From positions 1,421,089 through 1,485,088 of the forward strand of contig JAKSZT010000142.1 in NCBI GenBank assembly GCA_026826555.1: a DNA stretch of 64,000 bases. Direction: 5' to 3'. Below the pieces are notes generated by a model that worked only from the letters and a program-made list of their open reading frames with translations, made no database searches and was not told the origin of the DNA. Origin of the DNA: Tolypeutes matacus. Its lineage: Eukaryota > Chordata > Mammalia > Cingulata > Chlamyphoridae. Position 1 is the stretch's first letter. Every line of letters begins with the position of its first letter. This document shows, in pieces, positions 23,560-35,689 of the stretch. The translations under genes and the position numbers were made by a program.

Positions 23560-24547
23560 TCTTCATTTCTACACTCTTCTCCAGGTCTCTTGCCCTTACT
23601 TTTTCCTTTTGGGCTACAGCTTTCCCTTTAGTATGTCTTGTAATTCTTGTCTTTTGGTAACATATTCTATCAGTTTTTGTTTGTCCATGAAGACTGTGAT
23701 CTCCTCTCTGTTTTTGAAGGAGAGCTTTGCCAGATACAGAATTCTTCACTGGCAGTTTTTCTCTTTAAATACCTTACATACATCAAACCACTTTTTTCTC
23801 TCCTTCATGGTTTCTGATGAGAGGTAAGCACTTAATCTTATCAAATTTCCCTTGTATGTGATGCTTTGCTTTTCTCTTTCTTCTTTCAAAATCTTCTCTT
23901 TATCTCTGATATTTGTCATTCTGCATAGTAGGTGTCTTGGAGTAGGTCTATTAGTATTTATTCTGTTTGGTGTGCATTGTCCTTGGATATTGATATTTTT
24001 GTCTTTCATAAGGGTGGGTAAGTTTTCAGTCATTTCCTCAATGTTCTTTTTGCCCCTTTTCCATTTTCTTCTCCTCTGGAACACTGATAATGTGTATGTT
24101 TTTGCATGTCATGTTATCATTCATTCTCTGAGATCCTGTCCCATTTTTTCCATTCTCTTCTCTTTCTGTTCTCCTGTCTTTTCCAGTTCAGATTTTCTGT
24201 CTTCAAAATCACTAATTCTGTCTTCAAGCAGTTCAGATCTGCTCTTCCGTGCCTGGAATATATTTTTAATCTCATCGATCATGTTTTTCATTCCCAAAGA
24301 TCTGTTACTTTTCTTTGCAGACTTTCAAATTATTCCTTATGCTCACCCAGTGTCTTCTTAATATCTCTTATCTCTTTAGTCATATTTCTTTGAATTCTTT
24401 AAATTGATTTAGGAGGGTTGTATGATTATCATTGATTAATTTTCTTAAATCCTGAATCTTTTCAGAATATTTGGTTTCTTTTTTTGGTTGGGCCATCTCT
24501 TCCTGTTTCCTAGTATGGCTTGTAATTTTTTGCTGATGTCTAGGCAT
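23560..24547 (-). pseudogene. L1-B ORF1 pseudogene
   Basis: L1 ORF1p is an RNA-binding trimeric chaperone. The minus-strand start at 24545-24547 gives MPRHQQKITSHTRKQEEM, followed by a likely coiled-coil region. The frame at 23746-24084 contains the RNA-binding and C-terminal domain (ENLPTLMKDKNINIQ, then TPRHLLCRMTNIRDKEKILK, then YKGNLIRLSAYLS). Two or more frameshifts, including one near 23746, separate the pieces. Confidence 0.88.
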
Positions 24548-25252
24548 CTGATATGCTGGTGAATTTACTCTGATGAACAATTTCTCCCTCTTGCCTATTG
24601 TAAATATTATTTTTTCACAGATCTTTGATATTTGGTTCAACTTATCCTAGGTCTTTAAAATTGCCCAGCGTAAGTTGCCAAAATCATGCCAGGACCTCAC
24701 TAATGAAGTGCAGACTTTCTCCCAGGGTGGGGTAAAGAGAGCTCTAAAAGTGTTTTCTGTCCATGTAATTTGTAGACTAGCCAGCAGATGGCACTCATTG
24801 GTGTATGTTTCCCCAGAGGTGTATTTGTCTTGGTTTTCCTTTCTTTTCATCTGGCCAGAGCTGAGATTCAAAGTGGGCTCTGCTGGCTGAATTCACTGAA
24901 GAAAAGTCCGTAGATTCCCCCTCCCTCTTTCTTTGTAACAGCTGGCAGGGAGGAAGATCTTTGCTACCCTCTCAGTAAGCTTCAATGCATCACAGGTTTT
25001 ACTGCCACCGAATATCTCTGGAGTGGGAGAGGGGAGCCCTTGCCAGTGGCCAGGAGCTTAGTAACTCACAGTTTGTTGTTTTGGCTACTTTGTCTCTCTG
25101 TCCCTCACCCTTCTGGGAGTTGTGAAGCACTGTCTTGGTCTGCTGACCCCCAAAGCAAGTCCCTTAGGCAGCTTTTGGCTCTTACTCCATTGTTTTTATG
25201 CCAGTACTGAGACTTATCTTCTTAATCAAATGGCGTGTTCCCACAATCCTCA
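24548..25252 (-). promoter_or_regulatory. L1-B 5' UTR
   Basis: GC-richer than the rest of the element and located between ORF1 and the right target duplication. In L1 elements this region holds the internal RNA polymerase II promoter, so a promoter role is inferred from position. No tandem monomers are visible here, unlike L1-C. Confidence 0.65.
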
Positions 25253-25263
25253 GGACATGCTTT

Positions 25264-25397
25264 TTTATCCATTCTGTCAAACTCTGCTTTTTGACTGGAG
25301 ATTTTAATCCATTTACAATTAAAGTAACAAATGATAATGCAGAACTTTCTTCTGGCTTTGTATGTCTGATACTTTTTTTGTCCTTCAATTCTTCCAT
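25264..25397 (-). pseudogene. L1-A ORF2 N-terminal fragment
   Basis: Reads SFVTLIVNGLKSPVKKQSL then TEWIKKH, the opening of the L1 endonuclease, and is cut off by L1-B. It continues the 16642-18510 remnant on the other side of L1-B. Confidence 0.82.
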
Positions 25398-25929
25398 TAA
25401 TGCTTACTTATATATTTATTTGATTTTTTTTTTTTTTTTGCATTGTGCATTGTTGAGTGCTTTCTCTTTTCTATTTGTATATATTTTTCATCTGTTTTCC
25501 TTGTGGTTACCATTATGTTAACAATTAACGTACTAAATATATAACAATCATATTTTGTTTAACACCAACTTAACTTCAATAACATACACATTAACTTTTC
25601 ATATAACCCTCTGTTCCCCTACTTTTTTGTTTTTTGTACTTGTTACCACTAAGATCTTTATACATTGTATGTCTAATACCATAGGTTTATCACTCTTTTT
25701 ATGTATTTGCATTTTAGCACCTGTATGAAGTAAGAAGTGGAGTTATATACTGAATAAAACACTACAATAATACTGGCATTTTAAGTCACCCAGATGGTTA
25801 CCTTTATTGAAGGTCTTTATTTCCTTTTGCCATATTGAACCACTGTCTCATGTCCCTTCCTTTCAGTCTGAAGAACTCCCTTTAGCATTGCTTGTAGGGA
25901 AGGCGTAGTGGTGATAATCTCCCTCAGCT

Positions 25930-26900
25930 TTTATTTTTCTGGGAAAGTCTTAATCTAACCTTCATTTTTTTTTTTTTTCTTTTTTACTGGGAGGTCCCAG
26001 GGATCAAACCCAGGTCCCTCCATATGGGAGATGGACACTCAACCATTTGAACCATATCCATCCCCTAAAATGGGCAATTTTTTTTTAAATCAGGAGGTCC
26101 CAGGAATTGAACCTAGGTCCCTCCATATGGCAGATGGATGCCCACCCATTTGAGCCACATCTGTCCCTCTCCTTCATTTTTGAAAGAAAATCCAACCAGA
26201 TATAAAATTCTTGGTTGATAGTTGTTTTTTATTCAGCACATCAAGTATTTTGACCGACTGCCTTCTTGTCTCCATGGTTTGTGATAAGAAATCAGCACTC
26301 AATCTAATTGGAATTCCCTAGTACACAACATATTGTTTTTCTCATGCAGCTTTCAGAACTCTCTCCTTGTTACTTGCGTTTGACAGTGTGATCAATATAT
26401 GATGGAGTGCATTTTTCTTCATGTTTATCCCATTTAGCATTCTCTGGGCTTCTTAGCTGTGCATATTCATGTCTTTCGTTAAGACTGGGAAGTTCTCTGT
26501 CATTATTTCTTTGAATGCTCCTTCTCCCCTTTTCTCTCTTTCTTCTCCCATTAGGAATCCCATAATATGTATATTTGTATGCTCAATGTGTCTCAGAGGT
26601 GTCTCAGGAATTTTTTACTTTTACAATTGTTTTATCTTTCTGTTTATCAGGCTGACTGAGTTCAAGTGTCTTATCTTTCAGTTCATTGATTCTTTCTTAT
26701 GACAGCTGTAATCTACTCTTGAAAACCTCCTGGGCATTTTTCATTTCAGTTATTTGTGGTATTCAACTCCAATAGTTCTGTTTGATTCTTTTGTAAAATT
26801 TCTCTCTACTAGGATTCTCATATTGCTCATTCATTATTTCCCTGATATCCTTTACTTCTCTCTTGTATTTTCATTCATCTTCTTGAGCATTTTTAAGATA
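25930..26900 (-). pseudogene. L1-A ORF1 remnant
   Basis: Position (between the ORF2 start and the 5' UTR) and reverse-strand text around 26220-26880 fit a decayed ORF1. It is interrupted by a SINE dimer at 25970-26170, and no frame longer than about 80 codons is left. Confidence 0.65.
25970..26170 (-). mobile_element. DAS-type SINE dimer in L1-A
   Basis: Two units ('gggaggtcccagggatcaaa' near 25989 and 'aggaggtcccaggaattgaa' near 26093) with T-runs to the left of each. One perfect 11-bp duplication, 'ccttcattttt', flanks the pair (25959-25969 and 26171-26181). Confidence 0.9.
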
Positions 26901-28125
26901 ATTTTTTAAAAAGGATTTGTTTGTTATATCCACATTCTATTCTTCTTTTTTTGGTGTTCTCTGGATTTTTATCCTCTTCCTTTGGATGGACCATCATTCC
27001 AGTTTCATTATTTGTCTTGTACTCTTATTACACACTGTACATTTTAATATTTTAAAATTTCACTCTGGGTTTTATTCCCTGAGATGTCTGTTTCTTCATT
27101 TTGCAACCCACTGGTGATAAGAGAGATTTTTTTAGGCAGACCAATCTGGAAAGTCTGCTCAAGGTGAAGGCAGTATACAGGGTTCCCCTGTCTTTCTGAG
27201 CCCCTGTCTTGACCTGGACTTTTGCTTTTTAGGTGTTTTGTACTTCTCCTGTTTATAGGAATTAGATTGTCCCTTTTGTTTCCCAGGATACAGGCCTCCC
27301 TCTCTCAGGTGTTTAATGTTGGCAAGTTGCCCCAGATTGTCTGCCTTTACTGTCTCTTACATTCTTTTCATTGCCTGAAGCTGCTTTTCCCTGGAGGGCA
27401 AATTCTGGGAGCAGGGTTTCTCCAGAGAGGACTTTCCATTTTCAGCCTTTCCCAACCATAAAAGGGCCAGGGGCCCACAAAATGGGTGCAGACCATGTCC
27501 AAAATGGCCTAGGGAAGGGAGCAAGAAGGGTGCTTCAAGCTCCTTTCATGTTTTCCCAAAGCTGAACTCTCTTGGCCTGCCCAGCAAATACAGCCCTTCA
27601 ACTAATTGTTCCCTGCATCCCTGATGAAGCATGCATCCTTAAGTCTCCTCAAACATGGCCCATGTCTGCGGGAGTCAGTAACGATGACCCCCATTCACTT
27701 TGTCCAGGGCCAATTGAAACAATGGCTAGCTCTCAGAGCTGGGCCCCACTATCCAAAATTACTAATCAAAAGCCATGATCATTGATCAATCATGCCCAAC
27801 TCTGGTCTTGGTAAAGAGAATTTTTTTTCCCTTTCTGTCACCAGTGAGCTAACCAGAGGTTGAAACCTACAGCAGCCTGCCATGTGAGTGTGGGATGGGC
27901 ACCAGTAGCTTCTGCACATATATAGCAATTTACTGTTCTTTACTGTAATTTATCAGTCCCTTCTCACTGCTCCTTCCTGGATTTTTTTTTTTTTTTTTTT
28001 TTTTTTGGCCTCTGGAGTTTCAAATTAATTGTTTCAGACAATTTCTGCCTGGTTAATAATTTTTCTGGTGGAAGGATTGAGTCTTGGAGCTCCTTATTCC
28101 TCCATCTTCCCAAAATCTTTGTCAT
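26901..28125 (-). promoter_or_regulatory. L1-A 5' UTR
   Basis: Non-coding, GC-richer sequence between ORF1 and the 5' end. The end reads 'gattttgggaagatggagga' on the minus strand. A promoter role is inferred only from the position. A long T-run lies at 27981-28006. Confidence 0.6.
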
Positions 28126-28261
28126 GGTTTTTTTAATATATGTAATTTTTTATTGATGCATATAATTCATACATAAACATTCATAAACAATAAGTGTATA
28201 CTAAAGATTGTGAACCTATCTTACATTTGGCGCGTATTTATCCCCAACCCACCGTAGTTTT
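28126..28261 (-). mobile_element. Short L1-type 3' UTR fragment
   Basis: 'tttttattgatgcatataattcatacataaacattc' resembles a minus-strand L1 3' end. Too short to classify further. Confidence 0.4.
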
Positions 28262-28446
28262 TTTTTTTTTTTTTAAGATTTTATTTATTTATTCATTTAT
28301 CCCCCCCTTGCTGCTTGTGCTCGCTGGGTCAGTTAACCACACCGCGCGGGCGGGCTTGCCTTCACCAGGAGGCCCCGGGAAACTAACCCAGGGCCTCCCA
28401 TATGGTAAACGGGAGCCCTACTGATTGAGCCACAGCTGCTTCCCCC
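28262..28446 (-). mobile_element. DAS-type SINE (VNTR subfamily, short form)
   Basis: T-run at left, 'ttgctgcttgtgctcgctgg' body, tRNA-like head at right. It is related to the SINE at 15102-15598 but lacks the expanded internal units. Imperfect flanking duplications: 'cccaccgtagttttt' near 28248 and 'cccactgtagttttt' near 28445. Confidence 0.85.
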
Positions 28447-28459
28447 CACTGTAGTTTTT

Positions 28460-29998
28460 GTTTTTTTTTTTTAATTTATTTTTATTGTGGGTAAAAATCA
28501 AAATTCTCACAATACATACCAACATTTGCAAAATGATATATAAATATATATGCATATAAGTGTATTTGCTTACAAAAATGTTATTTATATATATATATAT
28601 ATACATATATTTTAAGAGGTGCTTAGATTACCCAAAATATTACACGGTACCCACTGGGATTCCCATGTTGTCCACCTCCCACACCTCCCACCACATCCCA
28701 CACAAACATCTCCCACTAGTGTGGCCCACCACCCTCAATGAACTTACACATCCTGGAGCCTTGCCACCAACCATAGACCACAGTTCACACTGTAGACCAC
28801 ACTCTTTCCCACTCAGTTTTCAGTGGTGTGTGCTGATTTAAAATGGCCTACATCCGTTGCCACAACGGTACTCAGGACAACCTCCAACTCCCAAAGAAGC
28901 CCCTGTATTTCAACTGCTCATCCCCTCCCTACCCCAAAAGTGTCAAGTGGCCACTGGCTCCACCTCATTGTTATAATTTCTTGCATTGTTAGAATCACCA
29001 TATGTGAACGAGAGAATACCGTCAAGTCCACTCTAGTCCATAATTCTTCCCCCAATCCTGAGGGGACTGGGATGGTGATGTCCACTTCAACTCCAAGTGA
29101 GAGAGGGCTTATATCCCATGGATATGGTGGGTGGGATGATCCTGCCTGCAGATGCAGGCCCTCTCCATTCCCTGGGATAGCAATTGCCCATCGTTATCTC
29201 CTCACCAGGTGACTTGGATGAGTCCATTGAGCTGTAGGGTAGGAGTTGCAGCTCCACCTAGATTTCATGCACACCTGGCACATACATAGGCGGGAGGCTC
29301 CAGTCTCTGGAAGTATACCTAAAAACTCCAGCATCACATATAGGTTTGAATAGAAGGGACTGGTGAACCATGTGCAGGGAGGACTTATTTGAGTCCAATT
29401 CTGTCACTCTCAGGAGCACAGATTCCAAAATAGAACCCACTGATAAGGCATCAGTCTCTGGGGCTATCCCCCCCTTATATAGGACCAGGGTGTCTCCAGA
29501 GCTCTCAGGAACCCCTCTGAGTGGGGTGATAGGCACTTAGATGTTCTATGAGCTCCTACTGAGGTGTGCATAAGAGTTACCTCTGGGATGACCTCCCGAC
29601 TCTCTTTGAAGTCTCTTAGCCACTTGAACTCATTTGTCTTTACCATTTCCCCCTTTTATTTAAGGTCTTTTTCCAGTTGTGTTGCCAGTTGGCACTTGGT
29701 ATTAATCCCTCATTGCCAGGGAGGCTCATCCCTGGGAGTCATGTCCCACGTTGCGGGGAAGGTAATGCAATCATATGCTGAGTTTGGCTTAGAGAGAGGC
29801 CACATTTGAGCAACAAGGAGGCTCTCAGGTGGCAACCCTTAGGCACCCCACAACTTCAGGCTAAGTCTCATTTACAAGAGCAAGGACTCACAAGGGTAGT
29901 CATCAATAAAAAAAAACACATCAGTGGGTCATCCTATTTTGACAAGTACTGTCCCTACACTCAGAGGACTATTGCTGCTCCCTTGGAGACTGTGGCAG
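28460..29998 (-). mobile_element. Xenarthran interspersed repeat, copy 3 (longest)
   Basis: Reverse complement of copies 1 and 2. Shared text includes 'gggagtcatgtcccacgttg' (29734) and 'cccccttatataggacc' (29469). The T-rich left end (28466-28490) is the A-tail on the minus strand, followed by an AT microsatellite (28582-28612). Open frames up to 129 codons have no recognised domain. Its 5' side directly abuts the 3' end of L1-C near 30003. Confidence 0.78.
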
Positions 29999-30689
29999 AG
30001 CTCTTTTTTAAAATATATTTTTATTATAGAGATTGTGAACTTACAAAACAATCATGTACATGTGTAAAATTCCCATACAACTCCCCTTCCCCAACACACC
30101 ACACTGTGGTGGAACATTTGTTACAGATTATGAGATAATATCATCAGACTCTTACCACCAACCATTGTCCACAGCATATGTTTGGCACACTTTTTCCATA
30201 CCCCTCCATTATCAACACAGTACATCTTTGGCATTGATACAAGAATATTACAGTTTTGCTGTTAACCACAGTGTATAGGTCACACCAACTGTATTTATCC
30301 CATGCTTCTCCATATTCCCACTACTCTGCAATAGTGATGTACATCTGCTCTAGCTTATGGAAGGACATTCTTGCATGTAGACCATGAACCACAATTCTCA
30401 TCCACCTCTGGGTTCACTGTGTTATTCAGTCCCTAGATTATTCTTTAGTTTTCTTTCAATTGACATTTACTTACCCAGATTACCCTTTTCAGCCACAATC
30501 CCATTTATATACCAGCTGCTACTCACTATAATGTGCTACCATCAACTCTATCCATTTCCATACTTTTACAGTCTAGTTAATTAAAATTTCTACATACATT
30601 AAGCATCAGTAGTTCTTATCAACCCTGCTCTTATTTCCTAATAACCTATACTCTAGGTTTTAACTCCATGTGTTTATTCTTCATATTTA

Positions 30690-33600
30690 GTTCATTTTAA
30701 TGAGATCATGCATTATTTGTCCATTTTGTGTCTGGCTTACTCCACTTAGTATAATGTCTTCAAGAATCATCCATATTACCATATGTGTCCCAATTTCATT
30801 TCTTCTTAGGGCAGCATAGTATTCCATCATATGTATATACCACATTTTGTTTATTCATTCATTGGTTGATGGATACTTGGATTGCTTCCGTCTTTTGGCA
30901 ATTGTGAATAATGTCGCTATGAACATTGGTGTGCAGATGCCTGTTTGTGTGATAGTTTTTAGTTCTTCTTGATATATTCCCAGTAGAGGGATTGCTGGAT
31001 CATATGGCAGCTCTATATTTAGTTTCCTGAGGAAACACCAAACTGTCTTCCACTGAGGCTGCAACATTTTACAATGCCACCAACAATGAATGAGTGTTTC
31101 TATTTCTTCACATCCTCCCAGAACTTACTTATTCGTGTCAGTTTTTTTAATAGTGACTATTCTACGTGGTATTAGATTATATCTCACTGCTGTTTTGATT
31201 TGCATTTCCCAAATAGCTAGTGATATGGAACATTTCTTCATGTGCTTTTTGGCCATTTGTATTTCTTCTTTGGAGAAATGTCTATTTAAATCTTTTGTCC
31301 ATTTTTAAATTGGATTGCTTGCTATTTTATTGTTGAGTTGTATGATCTCTTTATATAGAATGGAAATCAAACCCTTATCAGATGTTTGGTTTCTAAATAT
31401 TTTCTCCCATTGAATGGGCTGCCTTTTCACCTTCTTGATGAAGTCCTTTGAATCACAGAAGTGTTTAAGTTTGAGGAGGTCCCATTTATTCATCTTTTCT
31501 GTCCGTGTTTAAGAATCCACCACCTACCACCAGGTCTTGAAGACATTTCCCTACATATTCTTCTAGGAACTTTATGGTATTTGCTTTTATATTTAGGTCT
31601 CTGATCCATTTTGAGTTAGTTTTTGTATAAGGTGTGAGATAGGGGTTTTCTTTCTTTCTTTTGGCTATGGATATACAATTCTCTCAGAATCAATTATTGA
31701 ATAGACTCTTCAGTCTCAGCTGGGTGGGTTTGACAGGGTTGTCAAAAATCACTTGGTCATAGATGTGAAGGTCTGGTTATGAATCATCAATTTGGTTCCA
31801 TTGGTCTATGTGTCTACCTTTATGCCAATGCCATGCTGCTTTTACCACTGTGGCTAGATAACATGATTTAAAGTCTGCAAGTGAGAGTCCTCTAAGTTCA
31901 CTTTTCCTTTTAAAGATGTTTCTGGCTATTTGGAGCCTCTTACCCTTCCAGATAAATTTGATAATTCTGTTTTCCATTTGTTTAAAAAATGCTGGTGGAA
32001 TTTTTATTGGAATTGCATTGAATCTATATATCAATTTGGCTAGAATTGACATCTTAATGATATTTAGACTTCCAATCCATAAGCATGGAATGTTCTTCCA
32101 ATTATTTAGGTCTTTTCTTATTTCTTTTAGCAATACATTATAGTTTTCTGAATACAAATGCTTTACATCCTTGGTTAAGTTTATTTCTAAATATTTGATT
32201 CTTTTAGTTGCTATTGCACATGGAAATTGATTCCTGACTTCCTCTTCAGATTGTGCATTACAATTGTATAGAAACACCACTGATTTTTGCATATTGATCT
32301 TGTCTTCTGACAATGTACTGAAATCATTTATTAGTTCTAGCAGGTTAGTTGTAGATTTTTAGGGACTTTCTAGATATCGGATCATATCATCTGCAAATAT
32401 TGAAAGTTTTACATCTTTCTTTCCAATTTGGATGCCTTTTATTTCTTTTTCTTTCCTGATTGCTCTAGCTAGAACCTCTATCACTATATTGAACAACAGT
32501 GGTGACAATAGGCATCCTTGTCTTGTCCCTGATCTCAATGGGAAAACTTTCTGTCTTTCACCAATGAGTACAATGTTAGCTGTGGGTTTTTCATATATGC
32601 CTTTATTATGCTGAGAAATTTTCCTTCAATTCCTATCTTTTGGAGTATTTTTATCAAGAAAGGATGCTGTATTTTGTCAAATGCCTTGTCTGTGTCAATT
32701 GTAGTTCATTGTAGATCATGTAGTTTTTCTTCTTTGATTTATTAATGTGGTGTATTATGCTGATTGATTTTCTTGTGTTGAACCACCCTTGCATGCCTCT
32801 TATAAAACTCACTTGATTGTGATGAATAATCCTTTTAATCTGTTGTTGGATTCAATTAGGAAGTATTTTATTGGGGATTTTTGCATCAGTATTTATTAGA
32901 AAGATGGGTCTGTAATCTTTTTTTCATAATATCTTTATCTGGCTTAGGTATTGGGGTGATATTGGCTTCACTGAATGAGTTTGGTAGTATTCCTTCTTGT
33001 TCAATTTTTTAGAAGAGCTTGAATAAGATTGGTATTAAATCTTCTTTGAATGCATGATAGAATTCATCTGTGAAACTGTCTGTTCCTGGGCTTTTCATTT
33101 TGGGGAGCTGTCTAATGACAGTTTCAATCTCTTTATTTGTGATTGGTTTGTTGCAGACTTCTGTTTCTTCTAGGGTAAGTGTAGATTGTACATTTCTAGG
33201 AAATTTTTCATTTCATCTATATTGTCTAGTTTTTTGGCAAAGTTGTTCATAGTTTCCTCTTATGATCGCTCTTATTTCTGTGGGGTCATTTGTAATGTTC
33301 CTGTTTTCATTTTTTATTTCATTTATTTGCATCTTCTCTCTCTTTTTCTTAGTCAGTTTAGCTAAGGGTTTGTCGATTTTGTTAATCTTCTTGAAGAACC
33401 AATTTTGGTTTTGTTAATTCTCTTTATTGTTTTTTTTGTTTGTTTGTTTGTTCTCAATTTCATTTATTTCTGCCGTGATCTTTGTTATTTCATTCCTTCT
33501 ACTTGCTTTGGGATTAGTTTGCTGTTCTTTTTCTAGTTCCTCCAGTTGTGTAATTAGATCTTTGATTTTAGCACTTTCTTCTTTTTTAATGTAAGCATTG

Positions 33601-34520
33601 AGGGCTATAAATTTTCCTTTCAACACTGCATTTGCTGCATCCCACAGGTTCTGATATGTTGTGTTCTCATTGTCATACATCTCTAGATATTTTTGATTTC
33701 TCTTGAAATTTCTTTTTCGATCCACTGATTATTTAAGAGTGTGTTGTTTAATTTCCATATATATGTGAAATTTCCCTTTTTCTGATGCTTGTTGATTTCC
33801 AACTTTATTCCATTATGATCAGAGAAAGTGCTTTGTTTAATTTTGATTTTGTTGAATTTATTGAGATCTGCTTTGTGACCCAACACATGGTCTATCTTAG
33901 AGAAATATCCATGAGCACTTGAAAAGAATGTATATCCTGCTGTTTTGGGGTACAGTGTCCTGTATATGTCTTTTAGGTTTAGTCCATTTATCATATTATT
34001 GAAGATCTCTGTTTCTTTATTGATCCTCTGCCCGGATGTTCTATCCAGTGCTGAAAGCAATGTATTGAAGTCTCCAACTATTATTGTAGAGGTATCTATT
34101 TCTCCCTTCAGTTTTGCCAGTGTTTGCCTCATGTATCTTGGGACATTCTCGTTAGATGCATATTCATTTATGATTGCTATTTCTTCCTGGTGAATCGTCC
34201 CTTTCATTAATATGTAATGTCTTTCCTTGTCTCTAGTAACAGTTTTGTCTTCAAAGTCTATATCATCTGATATAAGTATAGTTACCCCAGCTTTTTTTTT
34301 TTTTTTTTTTTTTTTGGTTACTGCATGCATGTAATATCTTTTTCCAACCTTTCACTTTCAGTCTATTGGTATCCTTGGGTCTAAGGTGAGTCTCTTACAG
34401 AGAGCATATAGACGGCTCATATTTTCTTATCCATTCTGCCAGTCTGTGTCTTTTCATTGGAGAGTTTAATCCATTAACATTCAATGTAATTACTGTAAAG
34501 GCAGTTCTTATTTCATACAT
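30690..34520 (-). pseudogene. L1-C ORF2 pseudogene
   Basis: The minus-strand ATG at 34518-34520 opens MYEIRTAFTVITLNVNGLNS, the endonuclease start. A 215-codon frame (33683-34330) covers most of the endonuclease. The reverse transcriptase FADD box is intact at 32386-32397. A 178-codon frame (31777-32313) covers the segment after the core (KFIWKGKRLQIARN). A run of over 20 T near 34287-34315 disrupts the endonuclease, and several frameshifts follow. Confidence 0.9.
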
Positions 34521-34639
34521 TTTGATCTTTGAGCTGTATTTGTTATTTTATTTTCACCACTCTTTTGACACTTTTAGGTGCTGTTACAGATACAGTCATC
34601 ATTTCTAGACTCTTTTCCAAGCCTCTCTCTCCTGTCTTT

Positions 34640-35450
34640 TCTTTTCAGGCTGAAACATTCCATTTAATATTTCTTGCAAAGCTGGTCTTTTTGTTATAAA
34701 CTCTCTCAGTTTCTGTATATCTGTGAATATTCTAGTCTTGCCTTAATTTTTGAAGTATCTTAAATATATCATACCACTGTCTTCTTGCCTCCATGTTTTC
34801 TGATGAGAAACCAGAACTTAATCTTATTGAGTATCTTTTATATCTTGTGCATTGCTTTTCTCTTGCAGCTCGCAGAATTCTCTTTTCTTTGGCATTTGAC
34901 ATTCTGATTAGTATGTGTCTCGGAGTTGTTCTTTTCAGATTTATTCAGATGGGAGTGCATTGTGCTTCTTGGATATTGATATCTATGTCCTTCAATAGGG
35001 TTGGGAAATTTTCCACTGTTGTTTCTTCAAATATTCCTTCTGCCCCTTTTCCCTTCTCTTCTCCTTCTGGGACACTCATGACATGTATATTTGCATGTCC
35101 CTTGCTGTCATTTAGTTCCCTGAGACCCTGTTCAATTTTTTTCCATTCTTTTCTTCATCTGTTCTTTTGTATGTTTGCTTTTGGAAGCTATGTCTTCAAG
35201 GTCACTGATCCTTTCTTTGGCTTCCTCAAATCTGCTGTTATATGCCTCCAGTGTATTTTTAATTTCTTTTATTGCACCTTTCATTCCCATAAGTTCTGCT
35301 ATTTTTCTATGTATGCTTTCAAATTCTGCTTTGTGCTCCCCCAGTGTCTTCTTAATATCCTTAATCTCTTTAGCCATCTCATTGAATTTATCAAGGGGAT
35401 TTGTTTGAACATCTGTGATTAGTTTTCTCAACTACTTTATATCATTTGCA
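34640..35450 (-). pseudogene. L1-C ORF1 pseudogene
   Basis: A 99-codon frame (35132-35431) is the coiled-coil half, with heptad-like text such as EAYNSRFEEAKERISDLEDI. The RNA-binding and C-terminal domain follows to about 34640 in broken frames. The N-terminus is unclear. Confidence 0.85.
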
Positions 35451-35689
35451 GACTTATCTTTTTCCTTTAACTGGGAACTGTAATTTTTTGTTGGTGTTTT
35501 TGGATCTGGCTTGCTAGATGTATTGATTCTGGGTGCAGTTTCTCCCTTTTGTTTAGGGATTTCTTGTCTTTTCTCCCTTGCTGGTTGTGTAGTAGAAGTC
35601 AAAGATATAGTTGGTGCTGTAAGCTATGGAAGCTGAAGCTGCCCACCTTGCTCCAAGCTTCTCCCAACTTTATCTTCTGTCAGGGGTAG

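Larger units (their letters stand above)
18511..25252 (-). mobile_element. Nearly full-length minus-strand L1 (L1-B)
   Basis: Flanked by perfect 11-bp target duplications 'ggacatgcttt' (18500-18510 and 25253-25263) inside L1-A. Read from the right it has a 5' UTR (24548-25252), ORF1 (about 23560-24547), ORF2 (about 19156-23497) and a 3' UTR (18511-19155) ending in an A-rich tail. Without the solo LTR at 20983-21544 it is about 6.2 kb, the normal size of a complete L1. All frames are broken. Confidence 0.93.
16245..28125 (-). mobile_element. Minus-strand L1 (L1-A), split by L1-B and SINEs
   Basis: The visible parts are 16245-16376 and 16642-18510 (ORF2), then 25264-28125 (ORF2 start, inter-ORF spacer, ORF1, 5' UTR). 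The 5' end near 28120 reads on the minus strand as 'gattttgggaagatggagga', typical of the start of many L1 elements. The ORF2 C-terminus and 3' UTR are missing at the left. L1-B inserted at 18510/25253. The element is inactive. Confidence 0.85.

Noticed and set aside
34286..34330. Poly-T run as a SINE or retro-insertion in L1-C
   Set aside because: No SINE body follows and L1 text resumes at once; more likely an expanded homopolymer or an assembly artefact.
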